From Microcoleus sp. EPA2 (GTDB lineage Bacteria > Cyanobacteriota > Cyanobacteriia > Cyanobacteriales > Microcoleaceae): a stretch of DNA of 64,000 bases. Where the stretch lies: positions 527,165 through 591,164 of the forward strand of contig JAHRFD010000001.1 in assembly GCA_020882975.1 (NCBI GenBank), read 5' to 3'. The first letter of the stretch is position 1. Each line of letters starts with the position of its first letter. The position numbers and the translations under genes were made by a program. Below the pieces are notes generated by a model. The model saw only the letters and a program-made list of their open reading frames with translations. It was not told where the DNA came from and ran no database searches. Positions 28,211 through 36,908 of the stretch are shown here, piece by piece.

Positions 28211-28388
28211 CTCTCTTCTCTTCCTTCGCGCCCTTCGCGCCTTCGCGGTTAAATCATTCCAATACAACAGGAATTGATATCATATCAAATTTGGTAGCAT
28301 CGTCCTATATTAAACACTCTCTTCTCTTCCTTCGCGCCCTTTGCGCCTTCGCGGTTAAATCATTCCAATACAACAGGAATTGATATCA
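28211..28388 (+). repeat. Two near-identical copies of a 72-base interspersed repeat
   Basis: Copy 1 at 28211-28282 and copy 2 at 28317-28388 differ at one base. Each has CTCTCTTCTCTTCCTTCGCG, a CGCGCC/CTTCGCGGTT block, and the imperfect palindrome AATCATTCC...GGAATTGAT. A related copy lies at 51590-51653. They occupy the urtD-urtE spacer. Confidence 0.85.
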
Positions 28389-28431
28389 GTTGTCAGTAGC
28401 AGCTAACAAATCACAAATAACAAATAACCCT

Positions 28432-29130
28432 ATGCTACAAGTTTCTAATTTAAATGTTTACTATGGTGAAAGTCACATCCTCCGCGATGTCGATTTAAGC
28501 GTCAAAGCTGGGCAAATGGTTTGCTTAATCGGTCGTAATGGTGTGGGCAAAACTACCATGCTAAAAACTTTAATGGGTTTGCTGCAACCTCGCAGTGGCA
28601 CTATTAATTTTGGTGGTCAATCTATTGTTTCTAAGTTGACTCATCAGCGCGCGAAAATGGGTATTGGTTATGTACCTCAAGGACGGGAAATTATTCCCCG
28701 CTTAACTGTCAAGGAAAATCTCTTGTTAGGCTTGGAAGCGAAATCCACTAAAACTAAAAATCCTGAAGTTCCTGATGAAATATTTGATTTATTTCCGGTG
28801 CTGAAAACTATGCTCGATCGCCTAGGTGGTGATTTGAGTGGAGGACAGCAGCAACAATTGGCGATTGCGAGAGCTTTGATGGGAGAGCCACAGTTGCTGG
28901 TTTTAGATGAACCAACAGAAGGAATTCAACCATCGATTATTTTAGACATAGAAGCTGCGGTACGTCGCGTGGTTGCTACTAGGGGCATTTCCGTTTTGTT
29001 GGTGGAACAGCATTTGCATTTTGTGAGGCAAGCTGACTGGTATTATGCTATGCAAAAAGGTGGTATTGTGGCATCGGGAAATACTAGCGAACTTAGCGAT
29101 GAAGTAATTCAAAGGTTTTTGGCTGTTTGA
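28432..29130 (+). CDS. urtE: Urea ABC transporter ATP-binding protein
   Basis: Second ATPase subunit (LivF-like). Start is ATG 28432 (MLQVSNLNVYYGESHIL); a TTG at 28390 extends into the repeat and is rejected. The 232-residue protein has Walker A GRNGVGKT, signature LSGGQQQQLAIARAL, Walker B LLVLDEPTEGIQPSII and switch His in LVEQHLHF. It is last in the operon, 233 bases after urtD because of the duplicated repeat. Confidence 0.95.
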   Translation: MLQVSNLNVYYGESHILRDVDLSVKAGQMVCLIGRNGVGKTTMLKTLMGLLQPRSGTINFGGQSIVSKLTHQRAKMGIGYVPQGREIIPRLTVKENLLLGLEAKSTKTKNPEVPDEIFDLFPVLKTMLDRLGGDLSGGQQQQLAIARALMGEPQLLVLDEPTEGIQPSIILDIEAAVRRVVATRGISVLLVEQHLHFVRQADWYYAMQKGGIVASGNTSELSDEVIQRFLAV

Positions 29131-29191
29131 GTTTCAGACCTCTGGGCCGGCGCTTTTGGCACGGCCTCTACCGAGAATGAAACCGCCCAGC

Positions 29192-30367
29192 CTACCAAGG
29201 ACTGACTTGCACACTGCTACCCGGTACAAAAACTACCCGGAAATCAGCTAGGGGTTCCGCAGGTGGCCTGGTACCCACAGGCTTGTAAAGCAACTCAGAA
29301 AATAACGCTTCGCCCATTCCATCCACTGTTGGAGAATTCTGTAATTTGTAACCGACGATCGCACCGTCGTTAGCCACACTCACCCGATAAACCAACTCCC
29401 GTTCCACAGGTGCCTTCGTTTTCAAAACTCCGTCAATTTCCTCCCTCAGTTTGCCATTCAACAGCTCAATTTTTGCGGGATCGGTAATCGGAACTCCCAC
29501 CGCCGCCTCCTGCAAACCTTCGGCAACAGGTGTGGGAGTAACGGATGGCGAAGCATTAGCAGTAGAAATGGGACTGGAAGTTGGGCTTGGTGTTTCACCC
29601 GGAGTTTGACTCGGAGTAGATGCCGGCGATATAGCTGACTGAGTGCGATCGTCTGGTAGCAAACCCTCTGCCGCGGGCGTGGGATTGGGATTGGGTGTCC
29701 CCGCACCAGGATTTGGCGTGCCGATATTCTGGCCCGTACCATTGGATTGACGCACCGGCTCTCTGGGGCGTTGGACTTCTGGCAGTGGTACCAAGAAAAA
29801 CGCCATGGCAGCCAAAGCCAAACTCGACACCCCCACCGCCGCAGGTAACACCCGCTGCGCTACCGGTGCTGCTGATTTGATATAGCGCTTGGAAACAGGG
29901 GTTAATTGCAGCGATAACTCTGGTAGCGTCTGGCTGTCGGCAAAAAATTGGTCGATCGCTTCTACCAAATCAAATAGCTGAACCGTGGTTAAATCGATTT
30001 CAGCAGAGGGTTGTGTTTTTTGATCGATTTGGGTTCCGCTCTCGGATTGCCCAGCTAGAATGGTCAATCTATGCAAATTCCCGTCAATTCTGTGTAACTG
30101 CACCAGGGCTGAATCAGGGTCATAGCGATCGGGATAATGGACTCCGCTCATAAATTCTTGAGCGTAGCCGCTGACAACCCTCACCAAGCTTTCAAAAAAA
30201 TCCCGTCCCCCGGTTAGGGGCTCGGTGAGACCGCTCAAATAGCATTCAGCGCTCATTAGTATCGAAAGCACCGGCCGTATTTCTAACTGGCTTGCCACCG
30301 AGCCATCGCTCAACCCTTCTAGAACTAGGGTGCAATTTGGCAAACTGTACTGACGCCTAATAGTCAT
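29192..30367 (-). CDS. DUF4335 domain protein
   Basis: A 391-residue protein conserved in cyanobacteria. The N-terminal half starts MTIRRQYSLPNCTLVLEGLSDG and contains MSAECYLSGLTEPLTGGRDFFESLV, typical of DUF4335. A hydrophobic segment lies near residues 176-196 (VGVSSLALAAMAFFLVPLP), followed by a Pro/Thr/Gly-rich linker and a C-terminal domain near 290-391 (VYRVSVANDGAIVGYKL). Its ATG overlaps the stop of the DUF3038 gene by one base (TAATG), so the two are translationally coupled. The function is unknown. Confidence 0.85.
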   Translation of the reverse strand: MTIRRQYSLPNCTLVLEGLSDGSVASQLEIRPVLSILMSAECYLSGLTEPLTGGRDFFESLVRVVSGYAQEFMSGVHYPDRYDPDSALVQLHRIDGNLHRLTILAGQSESGTQIDQKTQPSAEIDLTTVQLFDLVEAIDQFFADSQTLPELSLQLTPVSKRYIKSAAPVAQRVLPAAVGVSSLALAAMAFFLVPLPEVQRPREPVRQSNGTGQNIGTPNPGAGTPNPNPTPAAEGLLPDDRTQSAISPASTPSQTPGETPSPTSSPISTANASPSVTPTPVAEGLQEAAVGVPITDPAKIELLNGKLREEIDGVLKTKAPVERELVYRVSVANDGAIVGYKLQNSPTVDGMGEALFSELLYKPVGTRPPAEPLADFRVVFVPGSSVQVSPW

Positions 30368-30972
30368 TACTCAACTTCTCCATCAAACAGACTCACCCAA
30401 AACCTCTGCATTCCGGCTGTACCAGTACAAAATAGCAGTTTGCTCAACAAGTTCAAAGCTAGTTCGTCCAGCTTCTCGTCGGAGTCGTAAGCTGCCACTA
30501 CCGATCGCTTCGGGTTCATGCGCGATCGAAAGTGAGCTCGAAACCGTTCTAAATACTCCGCCAACGGTAAGTGCTGGTTAAATGGGAGATTTCTGGAGCG
30601 TAACTGTTGGGAATCTAGCAGCAACTGGCGAATTGTCGCTGTTAGCTTGCGCGCCAAATTGCAGGCGATCGCCACCAGCGCTTTTGCCTCCAGCGCCGTG
30701 AGGGGGCGGCGTTGAGTATAGCGACGCAGGGGGTTAGTATTACGCAGCAGCCACAGGGCAACGCGATTTTTGATAATTCCTGCCAATTCCAGTTCTTTTG
30801 AGACTGCCAGCATTTCTTCCGCACCTCCGAGATACAAGGCTTCGATCGCCAATAACATCAGGTCAATTTGCAATCTGGCGCGGCGTGGACATCCGCCATC
30901 GGAGGGCGACAAATCTGGCAAACTGTCTAAAATCAAGGGGTTTGACTCGGCAAGCGAAGTTTCTGACGGCAT
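30367..30972 (-). CDS. DUF3038 domain protein
   Basis: A 201-residue helical, soluble-looking protein (ATG at 30972, MPSETSLAESN; the open frame extends 24 codons further). Typical residues are RARLQIDLMLLAIEALYLGGAEEML, IIKNRVALWLLRNTNPLRR, and LLFCTGTAGMQRFWVSLFDGEV. DUF3038 and DUF4335 genes are found side by side across cyanobacteria, and here they share one base (TAATG), which argues for a fixed complex. No function is known to me. Confidence 0.85.
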   Translation of the reverse strand: MPSETSLAESNPLILDSLPDLSPSDGGCPRRARLQIDLMLLAIEALYLGGAEEMLAVSKELELAGIIKNRVALWLLRNTNPLRRYTQRRPLTALEAKALVAIACNLARKLTATIRQLLLDSQQLRSRNLPFNQHLPLAEYLERFRAHFRSRMNPKRSVVAAYDSDEKLDELALNLLSKLLFCTGTAGMQRFWVSLFDGEVE

Positions 30973-31177
30973 TACGATCACGGCAACATCTATTCCAAAC
31001 AAACTATACGGGGACGCGGGGTCTCTGGCATGAGAAATTCTCAACTCAGGACTCCTATGAGATACTTTATTTTTATCAATGTTTTCAATCTAGCAGCAAC
31101 TGGTCACGGCGATCGACTCCCAGACTTCCATGCTCCCAGGATTACGGACTAGGAAAATGGGGCTACAGGCGCTCAAA

Positions 31178-31690
31178 TCAATGTCCTTGTTCTTGTTGCT
31201 GCTCTTGTTTCTTCACCCTTTGGGCAATAAAATCAGTAGCCACTGCATTTTCAACCAGACTAATTTTTCCTTTCAGGCTTTCTCCCTCCACAACTCCTCG
31301 CAGTTTCACCAGACTCTTTTGACTACCGTCGCCTGTGGACTTGCCACAACCTGTTAAATTGGGAACCGCACCGGACAAACTCAATCCTTGATTTTCCCAC
31401 TTGCCAGCTAGAGTTGGTTTCTCAGGATTAGTTTTTTGGCGATCGACAGAATTGTTATTTGACTTCAAATTACCACTTAGATAAACACCAGATTGCTCAA
31501 TTGTCAATACCAAATCATCTGATTTGAGACATTCGGGCAAATTTTTTGCATCAAAGCTATAACTCCCCGCAATAGCAGGAGCCGCTTTCAAATTAGTTTC
31601 TCCGTAGGCAGTTACTACTTTAAACAACAATGTGACAGAGGCGATCGCAATACTGTAAAATGCCAAGGACTTGAGGTTGAAATGACTCAT
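31178..31690 (-). CDS. Small exported or membrane-anchored protein, unknown function
   Basis: The 170-residue protein starts at ATG 31690 (MSHFNLKSLAFYSIAI); the longer open frame is only translation of the upstream GGGAATT repeat. An N-terminal hydrophobic segment near residues 7-28 may be a signal peptide or anchor. The exported part has beta-strand patterns (IAGSYSFDAKNLPECL, LVLTIEQSGVYLSGNLKS, LAGKWENQGLSLSGAVPNLTGCG) and two Cys that could form a disulfide. The tail is Gln/Glu-rich. It lies downstream of the CPA2 antiporter on the same strand, separated by a repeat tract. Confidence 0.75.
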   Translation of the reverse strand: MSHFNLKSLAFYSIAIASVTLLFKVVTAYGETNLKAAPAIAGSYSFDAKNLPECLKSDDLVLTIEQSGVYLSGNLKSNNNSVDRQKTNPEKPTLAGKWENQGLSLSGAVPNLTGCGKSTGDGSQKSLVKLRGVVEGESLKGKISLVENAVATDFIAQRVKKQEQQQEQGH

Positions 31691-31691
31691 A

Positions 31692-31925
31692 TTTTTGGGA
31701 ATTGGGAATGGGGGAATGGGGAATTGGGAATTGGGGAATGGGGAATGGGGAATTGGGAATGGGGGAATGGGGAATGGGGAATTGGGAATGGGGAATGGGG
31801 AATGGGGGAATTGGGAATGGGGAATGGGGGAATTGGGAATTGAAATTAACACAAATAACCAATTACCAATTACCAATTACCAATTCCCAATTACCAATTA
31901 CCAATTACCAATTCCCAATAACAAC
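31692..31925. repeat. Long heptamer/octamer tandem repeat tract
   Basis: About 150 bases of GGGAATT, GGGGAAT and GGGGGAAT units (31695-31845), then about 65 bases of CCAATTA/CCAATTC units (31858-31924). The two parts are partly complementary and could fold together. The tract separates the antiporter gene from the small exported protein gene and ends within a few bases of that gene's ATG. Confidence 0.9.
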
Positions 31926-31928
31926 TAA

Positions 31929-34130
31929 CTACCTTTGAGGAAGTACCGAAGCCAAATGCGATCGCACTTTAACGTAACACCGCGCAATCAGCAGCGAAGA
32001 ATGACACTGAACAGCCAATTCATCAGTATACTGCCCCAAAGTTTGACGCTCAATTCCCCACTCTCGACTCGTACCCGCAATCGTCAAATCAGCCCTCGCC
32101 GAAGCCGCAATCACCGCTTGAATTGGCTCCGCAGCCTCCACAATCGGAGTTTCAATCCGTGACTGCACCTCCAGCGGCAACTGCTCAATCACTCGCCTAA
32201 ACTCATAACTCAGCTCATTTTCCGATTCACCATCATCCCCCACCCGCAGCACCGTCAAACGCCGCTGTTCACTATTAACTAACAGTCTCAGCGCCAATTC
32301 TAATCCCAAATCATCGTGAATATTCGCCGCGTAAGGCACTAACAAATTATTCAACCGTTCCCGCCCTCTATCTACAAAAATTGCTACATCGACTTTAGCA
32401 GTGCTGAGGATTTGACCGACACGCCCTCCCAAACGGTTACTACTAAAAGTAGGTCTGTGCCATCCTACTAAGATTAAATCCGCCCGGTCTATTTCGGCAA
32501 TTTGTGCAGTTTCCCGCGCCACATCTTTAGTCACACGAACAATCGGATGCACCAATTGTCGAGCTTCTGGAGGCTGCAAACTCTCAATTAATTCTCCTAG
32601 TTTCAAGTGTCGCTCTTGAATAATGCGATCTGCTTCCGCAGGGGTACTTTCAAAAGCATAATCCTCACTTAATTCTATCAAACTCAGAGGATGAACCGCC
32701 GCCGACTGTAAATCGCTACCACCCCTACCCGCCGACTGCGCCAGTGCTACGGCTAGTTGCAGCAAACCTTTCTGGGTGCTGGGATTAGCAACTGGTACTA
32801 AAATCCGATAAGTTGGTAGCAATTTTTTATCAGTTTCTTCGCTGTTACCAGTATTTGCTGAAGGTTCTAATTCTGAATCATCAGAACTAAATTCTGAAAT
32901 ATCTAACCGAATCAGCCGTTTGGGATAAGTCCACTCCAATAGTGGCGAAGTCATAAAAGTTGTCACTAAAGCCATAATCACTAACATCGTAAACAAAATC
33001 GGCGAAATTACTCCCAGGGAAAGACCGATATTCAGAACAATTAGTTCAGTCAAACCCCTAGTATTCATCATCCATCCCAGGGCAGAAGCTTCGCGGTTAT
33101 TGATGCCGCACACTCTAGCTGCCACGTAGGTTCCGACATATTTACCAATAATTGCTACTCCTAATACTGCGCCGCACAGCAACCATAATTCTGGACTATT
33201 GAGCAAACCAATTTCCGTTCGCAAACCACTGTAAGCAAAAAATACGGGTAGCAGAAATATTAGCACAAAATCTTCGGTTTTTTCTGCTAATTCTCTGGTT
33301 AATCCCGCATTTTTTGGCATAACTGCGCCCAGCAAAAATGCACCGAAAATTAAGTGAATGCCAATCCATTCAGTAATTAGGGCTGATGCTACAACTCCCA
33401 TATAAATTCCGGCCAATACTAACTGAGTTAGTCTGCCTGTACGATTGTAGTGCTTGGAAAGCCGCTGCAAGAACCAGCGGACTACTGTCACCATGAAAGT
33501 GATATAAATTACGGCTTCAAAAATTGTCGGCAAAGCGCCAACCATTGAGTTAGTGCGAGTAACTGCGATCGCCACTGCTAACAAGCACCAAGCTGTCACA
33601 TCGTCCACGGCCGCACAAGTCAGGGCCAGAGTCCCCAATTTCGTATTCTGCAAGTTGTGTTCGGTAATGATTCTGGCCAGTACCGGAAATGCTGTAATTG
33701 ACATTGCAGCCCCCAAAAACAGCGCAAAAGCAGTAAATGAAACGCTGTTATTTGAGATAATCGGATACAGGAGCAGTGCTAGGAAACTTCCCAGGGAAAA
33801 TGGGACTAAAATACTGACATGGGAAGTCAAAATAGCGGTGTCTAAATTGTTTTTGAGGTACTTGGGATTCAGTTCCAAACCAATCAAAAACATGAAAAAT
33901 ATTAGCCCAATTTCCGATAGCACGTTCAGGAATGGGACAGCTTCGGCTGGAAAAACTGCTGCTGCTAAATCTGGCGCAACCAAACCAAACAGAGACGGGC
34001 CGAGCATAATTCCTGCTACGATTTCTCCAATGACTTGAGGTTGCTTGATCCACCGGAATCCCAAACCGATAAGTCTGGATAGTGCGATGACAATTAGAAC
34101 TTCCACTAGAACTAGAATGGCGATCGGCAT
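31929..34130 (-). CDS. Cation:proton antiporter (CPA2 family) with C-terminal universal-stress-like domains
   Basis: A 733-residue membrane transporter predicted to exchange K+ or Na+ for H+. The first 400 residues hold 11-13 hydrophobic segments with family motifs GEIVAGIMLGPSLFG, LGLIFFMFLIGLELNP-like residues, TCAAVDDVTAW (paired acidic residues of the ion site), and RGLTELIVLNIGLSLGV. From about 440 to the end the soluble part resembles tandem universal-stress-protein domains (ILVPVANPSTQKGLLQLAVALA; NLLVPYAANIHDDLGLELAL). Whether it moves K+ or Na+ cannot be told. ATG at 34130. Confidence 0.9.
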   Translation of the reverse strand: MPIAILVLVEVLIVIALSRLIGLGFRWIKQPQVIGEIVAGIMLGPSLFGLVAPDLAAAVFPAEAVPFLNVLSEIGLIFFMFLIGLELNPKYLKNNLDTAILTSHVSILVPFSLGSFLALLLYPIISNNSVSFTAFALFLGAAMSITAFPVLARIITEHNLQNTKLGTLALTCAAVDDVTAWCLLAVAIAVTRTNSMVGALPTIFEAVIYITFMVTVVRWFLQRLSKHYNRTGRLTQLVLAGIYMGVVASALITEWIGIHLIFGAFLLGAVMPKNAGLTRELAEKTEDFVLIFLLPVFFAYSGLRTEIGLLNSPELWLLCGAVLGVAIIGKYVGTYVAARVCGINNREASALGWMMNTRGLTELIVLNIGLSLGVISPILFTMLVIMALVTTFMTSPLLEWTYPKRLIRLDISEFSSDDSELEPSANTGNSEETDKKLLPTYRILVPVANPSTQKGLLQLAVALAQSAGRGGSDLQSAAVHPLSLIELSEDYAFESTPAEADRIIQERHLKLGELIESLQPPEARQLVHPIVRVTKDVARETAQIAEIDRADLILVGWHRPTFSSNRLGGRVGQILSTAKVDVAIFVDRGRERLNNLLVPYAANIHDDLGLELALRLLVNSEQRRLTVLRVGDDGESENELSYEFRRVIEQLPLEVQSRIETPIVEAAEPIQAVIAASARADLTIAGTSREWGIERQTLGQYTDELAVQCHSSLLIARCYVKVRSHLASVLPQR

Positions 34131-34252
34131 GGTGTTATTAGATTAGGGATTTTTGCTTATGTTAAGAGGGACAAGTGCCAGGACCAAAATTAGCGATCGA
34201 GCTCAATCCAGATGGGCTCTGCTATACAAATCCTAGACAAGTCTAGACATTT

Positions 34253-34440
34253 GCTTCTTACTTCAACGGGAGCATGGGAGCGGTTATCCCTTGGTAAGCT
34301 TTCACGATTTAGCCAACCGCGATAAATTAATTGCTGCGTTCAAATCCCTGTCCATCGCATGACCGCAACTTCCACAGTTGTAAGTCCTTTCTTTTAGTGG
34401 CATATCTTGTATATGTCCACAGTTTGAACAGGTTTTGGTT
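34253..34440 (-). ncRNA. Putative omega RNA / right end of the tnpB element
   Basis: By analogy with IS200/IS605 elements, the guide RNA scaffold covers the 3' end of tnpB and the bases after its stop. On the minus strand the sequence after the stop contains CCAAGGGATAACCGCTCCC and ends near GTTGAAGTAAGAAGC, with a GGGA/TCCC stem. The exact element boundary is not visible. Position is inferred from the family, not from a recognised RNA motif. Confidence 0.35.
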
Positions 34441-35378
34441 GACGGAAACCAACGGTCAGCAATGATTATTTCACAACCAAACTTTTTAGCCTTGTATTCT
34501 AGCTGACGTTTGAATTCATGGAATCCACAGTCAGCTATTACCTGCGCTAGCTTATGATTCTTTAGCATCCCACTGACCTTCAAATCTTCTACTACTATCG
34601 TTGCGTGGTTTTTGCATAAGTAAGTAGTGATTTGATGCAGAGTGTTTTTTCTGAGGTTGGCTATTTTTGCATGATGTTTCCCTAGCTGGACTTTAGCTTT
34701 CTGTCTATTATTAGAACCTTTCACTTTTCTCGCCAGAACTCTTGATAATCTCTTGAGTTTAGCCTGATGCGATTTGTAGTGTTTTGGGTTAGGAAATACT
34801 ACGCCCGTTGAAAGGGTAGCTAACTCTTTTACTCCCAAATCAACCCCTACAACTTGATGACTTTTGATGGTCGGTTCATGATTTTGTTCATAAGCAAAGG
34901 CGATAAACCAACTATCGGCAGTACGTGAAATGGTGATAGACTTGCAGGTAGTATGAGGCAATCCCTCGTAAGTTTTCACCCAGCCGATTGTGGGTAACTT
35001 TATAGACGTACCGCCCACAGGAATAGGCTTACCGCCTGCGTCAATCGTGAAAGAGTCGTGATGTCCTTTTTTCTTGAACTTGGGATATCCACCTTTTTTT
35101 GAGAAAAATAAGGAGAAAGAGTCTCCAAGATTGTCAAAAGCGTATTGAGTTATTTTCTGGCAGATTCCTGTTTCTTTAATCCATGTAAACTCAGGTTTCA
35201 CATGATTGTTGAAGAATTTCTTAAGCAGGTATTTGTTGGGCGCTACTCCATCTTTATAAAGGTTGCTCCAAGTAGCCAATCCCCAGTTATAAGTAAACCT
35301 CGCTATTCCTGCGTGTTTGCTCATAATTGTTGCCTGACTCTTGTTTAGCTTTAACTTTGTTTTGATGGATAAAAGCAT
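34302..35378 (-). CDS. tnpB: RNA-guided endonuclease TnpB (IS200/IS605 type), solo
   Basis: A 358-residue protein with an apparently complete TnpB layout: N-terminal helix-turn-helix part (FTYNWGLATWSNLYKDG), RuvC-I Asp in VVGVDLGVKELATLS (about 187), RuvC-II Glu in TIVVEDLKVSGML (about 270), zinc ribbon CSNCGH...CGSCGH (about 315-335) and RuvC-III Asp in MDRDLNAAINLSRL. All catalytic acids and zinc Cys are present, so it may be active. No tnpA (Y1 transposase) lies nearby, so it is a solo copy, dependent on a TnpA elsewhere if mobile. It lies between the antiporter and rpsB. Confidence 0.9.
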   Translation of the reverse strand: MLLSIKTKLKLNKSQATIMSKHAGIARFTYNWGLATWSNLYKDGVAPNKYLLKKFFNNHVKPEFTWIKETGICQKITQYAFDNLGDSFSLFFSKKGGYPKFKKKGHHDSFTIDAGGKPIPVGGTSIKLPTIGWVKTYEGLPHTTCKSITISRTADSWFIAFAYEQNHEPTIKSHQVVGVDLGVKELATLSTGVVFPNPKHYKSHQAKLKRLSRVLARKVKGSNNRQKAKVQLGKHHAKIANLRKNTLHQITTYLCKNHATIVVEDLKVSGMLKNHKLAQVIADCGFHEFKRQLEYKAKKFGCEIIIADRWFPSTKTCSNCGHIQDMPLKERTYNCGSCGHAMDRDLNAAINLSRLAKS

Positions 35379-35756
35379 TGTTCGACCTCAACACTGGATT
35401 TCACCGATGACCCGACAGGGTGCGTTTGGCTGGTAACTTCCCCGAAACATCCCTGCGAAAGCAAGTGTCTTTACTGATAATCCAAGCTTTTTTGGGAATC
35501 GCGCAGGGTTTGAACAAAATGGTACATCGTAGATTTGTCTATAAGTGTACCACCTTGTCTATTTAATAGCTAGCTAGGTACTAGCTCACAAGATATCTAA
35601 ATAAGTGTCTAAAATTGTCGAACAAATTAGCACAGACTGTGATAAACTAGAAAAGTTGTTTAAATTCGCACATCCGGGTTTTCGGGTGTTTCTGTTGCGC
35701 AAACCTTCAGAAATACGACCGGGTGGAGGATTAACCCGAATTAGGAGTTAAAAACC
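35379..35756. other. Element left end plus rpsB promoter and leader
   Basis: The first part should contain the left end of the tnpB element; no clear boundary is visible. TTGTCG near 35613 followed by TGTGATAAA near 35637 could be the rpsB promoter. The last 80 bases form two small hairpins: ATCCG/CGGGT near 35672-35687, and CGGGT/ACCCG around 35720-35738, whose loop contains GGAGGA. The true ribosome-binding site TAGGAG precedes the rpsB ATG. An S2-type autoregulatory leader is possible. Confidence 0.35.
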
Positions 35757-36587
35757 ATGCCAGTAGTCAGTTTGGCTCAAATGCTAGAGTCAGGAGTTCA
35801 CTTCGGACACCAAACCCGTCGGTGGAACCCGAAAATGTCTCCCTACATTTTTACAGAGCGCAACGGGGTTCACATCATCGACCTCGTGCAAACCGCTCAG
35901 CTCATGGAAGATGCCTATGAGTACATGAGAGTAGCCTCCGAAAAAGGCAAAAAGTTTCTATTCGTAGGTACGAAGCGCCAAGCTGCCGGGATTGTAGCAC
36001 AAGAAGCCCAACGCTGTGGTGCTTATTATGTCAACCAGCGCTGGCTGGGTGGAATGCTCACCAACTGGACGACAATTAAATCCCGCGTAGAACGCCTCAA
36101 GGATTTGGAGCGCCGCGAGGAAACAGGTGCTCTGGATTTGTTACCCAAAAAAGAAGCTTCGGTGTTGCGCCGTGAAATGGTCAAACTCCAGAAATATCTG
36201 GGCGGAATTAAGTCTATGCGGAAGATTCCCGACGGAGTGGTTCTGGTAGACCAACGCCGGGAGTATAATGCGGTGTTGGAATGCCAAAAATTGGGAATTC
36301 CCATCGTATCTTTACTGGATACTAACTGTGACCCCGATTTGGTGGACATTGCGATTCCGGCTAACGACGATGCTATTCGATCGATTAAGCTGATTGTTGG
36401 CAAGTTGGCTGATGCCATCTATGAAGGTCGTCACGGTCAACTCGAAGGTAACGACATGGATGAAGACTACGACTACGAAGGCGCTTACGAAGGCGCAGAA
36501 TATGAGGGTGAAATCGAAGAATTGGATGACCCCAATTACGTAGATCCAGATGATGAAACCGACGACGGCGAAGCAGACGAGTCCTAG
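35757..36587 (+). CDS. rpsB: 30S ribosomal protein S2
   Basis: Small-subunit protein, 276 residues. Motifs [42 protein letters not shown] and [12 protein letters not shown] are those of S2. The last ~50 residues form a very acidic tail (Asp/Glu/Tyr-rich, ending [11 protein letters not shown]) common in cyanobacterial S2. ATG 35757 follows TTAGGAG. tsf is downstream as in most bacteria, but the spacer is 321 bases and full of repeats. Confidence 0.97.
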   Translation: MPVVSLAQMLESGVHFGHQTRRWNPKMSPYIFTERNGVHIIDLVQTAQLMEDAYEYMRVASEKGKKFLFVGTKRQAAGIVAQEAQRCGAYYVNQRWLGGMLTNWTTIKSRVERLKDLERREETGALDLLPKKEASVLRREMVKLQKYLGGIKSMRKIPDGVVLVDQRREYNAVLECQKLGIPIVSLLDTNCDPDLVDIAIPANDDAIRSIKLIVGKLADAIYEGRHGQLEGNDMDEDYDYEGAYEGAEYEGEIEELDDPNYVDPDDETDDGEADES

Positions 36588-36622
36588 GGTTCCTTAGTAG
36601 AGTGCTGGCCACAGCCAAAAGT

Positions 36623-36648
36623 TAGCGCCATAATTAATTATGGCGCTA
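36623..36648. repeat. 26-base perfect palindrome between rpsB and tsf
   Basis: TAGCGCCATAATT followed by its exact reverse complement AATTATGGCGCTA. It folds into a 13-bp hairpin if a loop is ignored, or about 11 bp with a 4-base loop. No T-run follows, so it is not a standard terminator. Confidence 0.8.
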
Positions 36649-36730
36649 CAAATGCAAATTCTCCGTGAGCGAACTGTGTATTTGGTCAAAAAGTCTAATC
36701 ATTAAAAGAGAATCATTAACATTAAAATTA

Positions 36731-36887
36731 GTGACTAAGGACTAAGGACTAAGGACTAAGGACTAAGGACTAAGGACTAAGAACTAAGGACTAAGGACTA
36801 AGGACTAAGGACTAAGGACTAAGGACTAAGGACTAAGAACTAATGACTAATGACTAAGGACTAATGACTAAGGACTAATAATTTATT
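36731..36887. repeat. Heptameric GACTAAG tandem repeat
   Basis: About 22 consecutive 7-base units, mostly GACTAAG, with a few GACTAAT or AACTAAG variants, directly upstream of tsf. With the palindrome at 36623 it explains most of the 321-base rpsB-tsf gap. Confidence 0.95.
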
Positions 36888-36908
36888 TTGATTGGGAAAT
36901 TAAAGAAG

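Noticed and set aside
28390..28431. TTG start for urtE
   Set aside because: It begins inside the duplicated repeat; ATG 28432 gives the family N-terminus MLQVSNLNVYYG.
31692..31925. Regular repeats resembling a CRISPR array
   Set aside because: Units are 7-8 bases, contiguous, with no spacers and no cas genes nearby; they are short tandem repeats. The same applies to 36731-36887 and 38638-38812.
31695..31938. Open frames made of [16 protein letters not shown] units
   Set aside because: Translations of the GGGAATT tract; no ribosome-binding site or domain.
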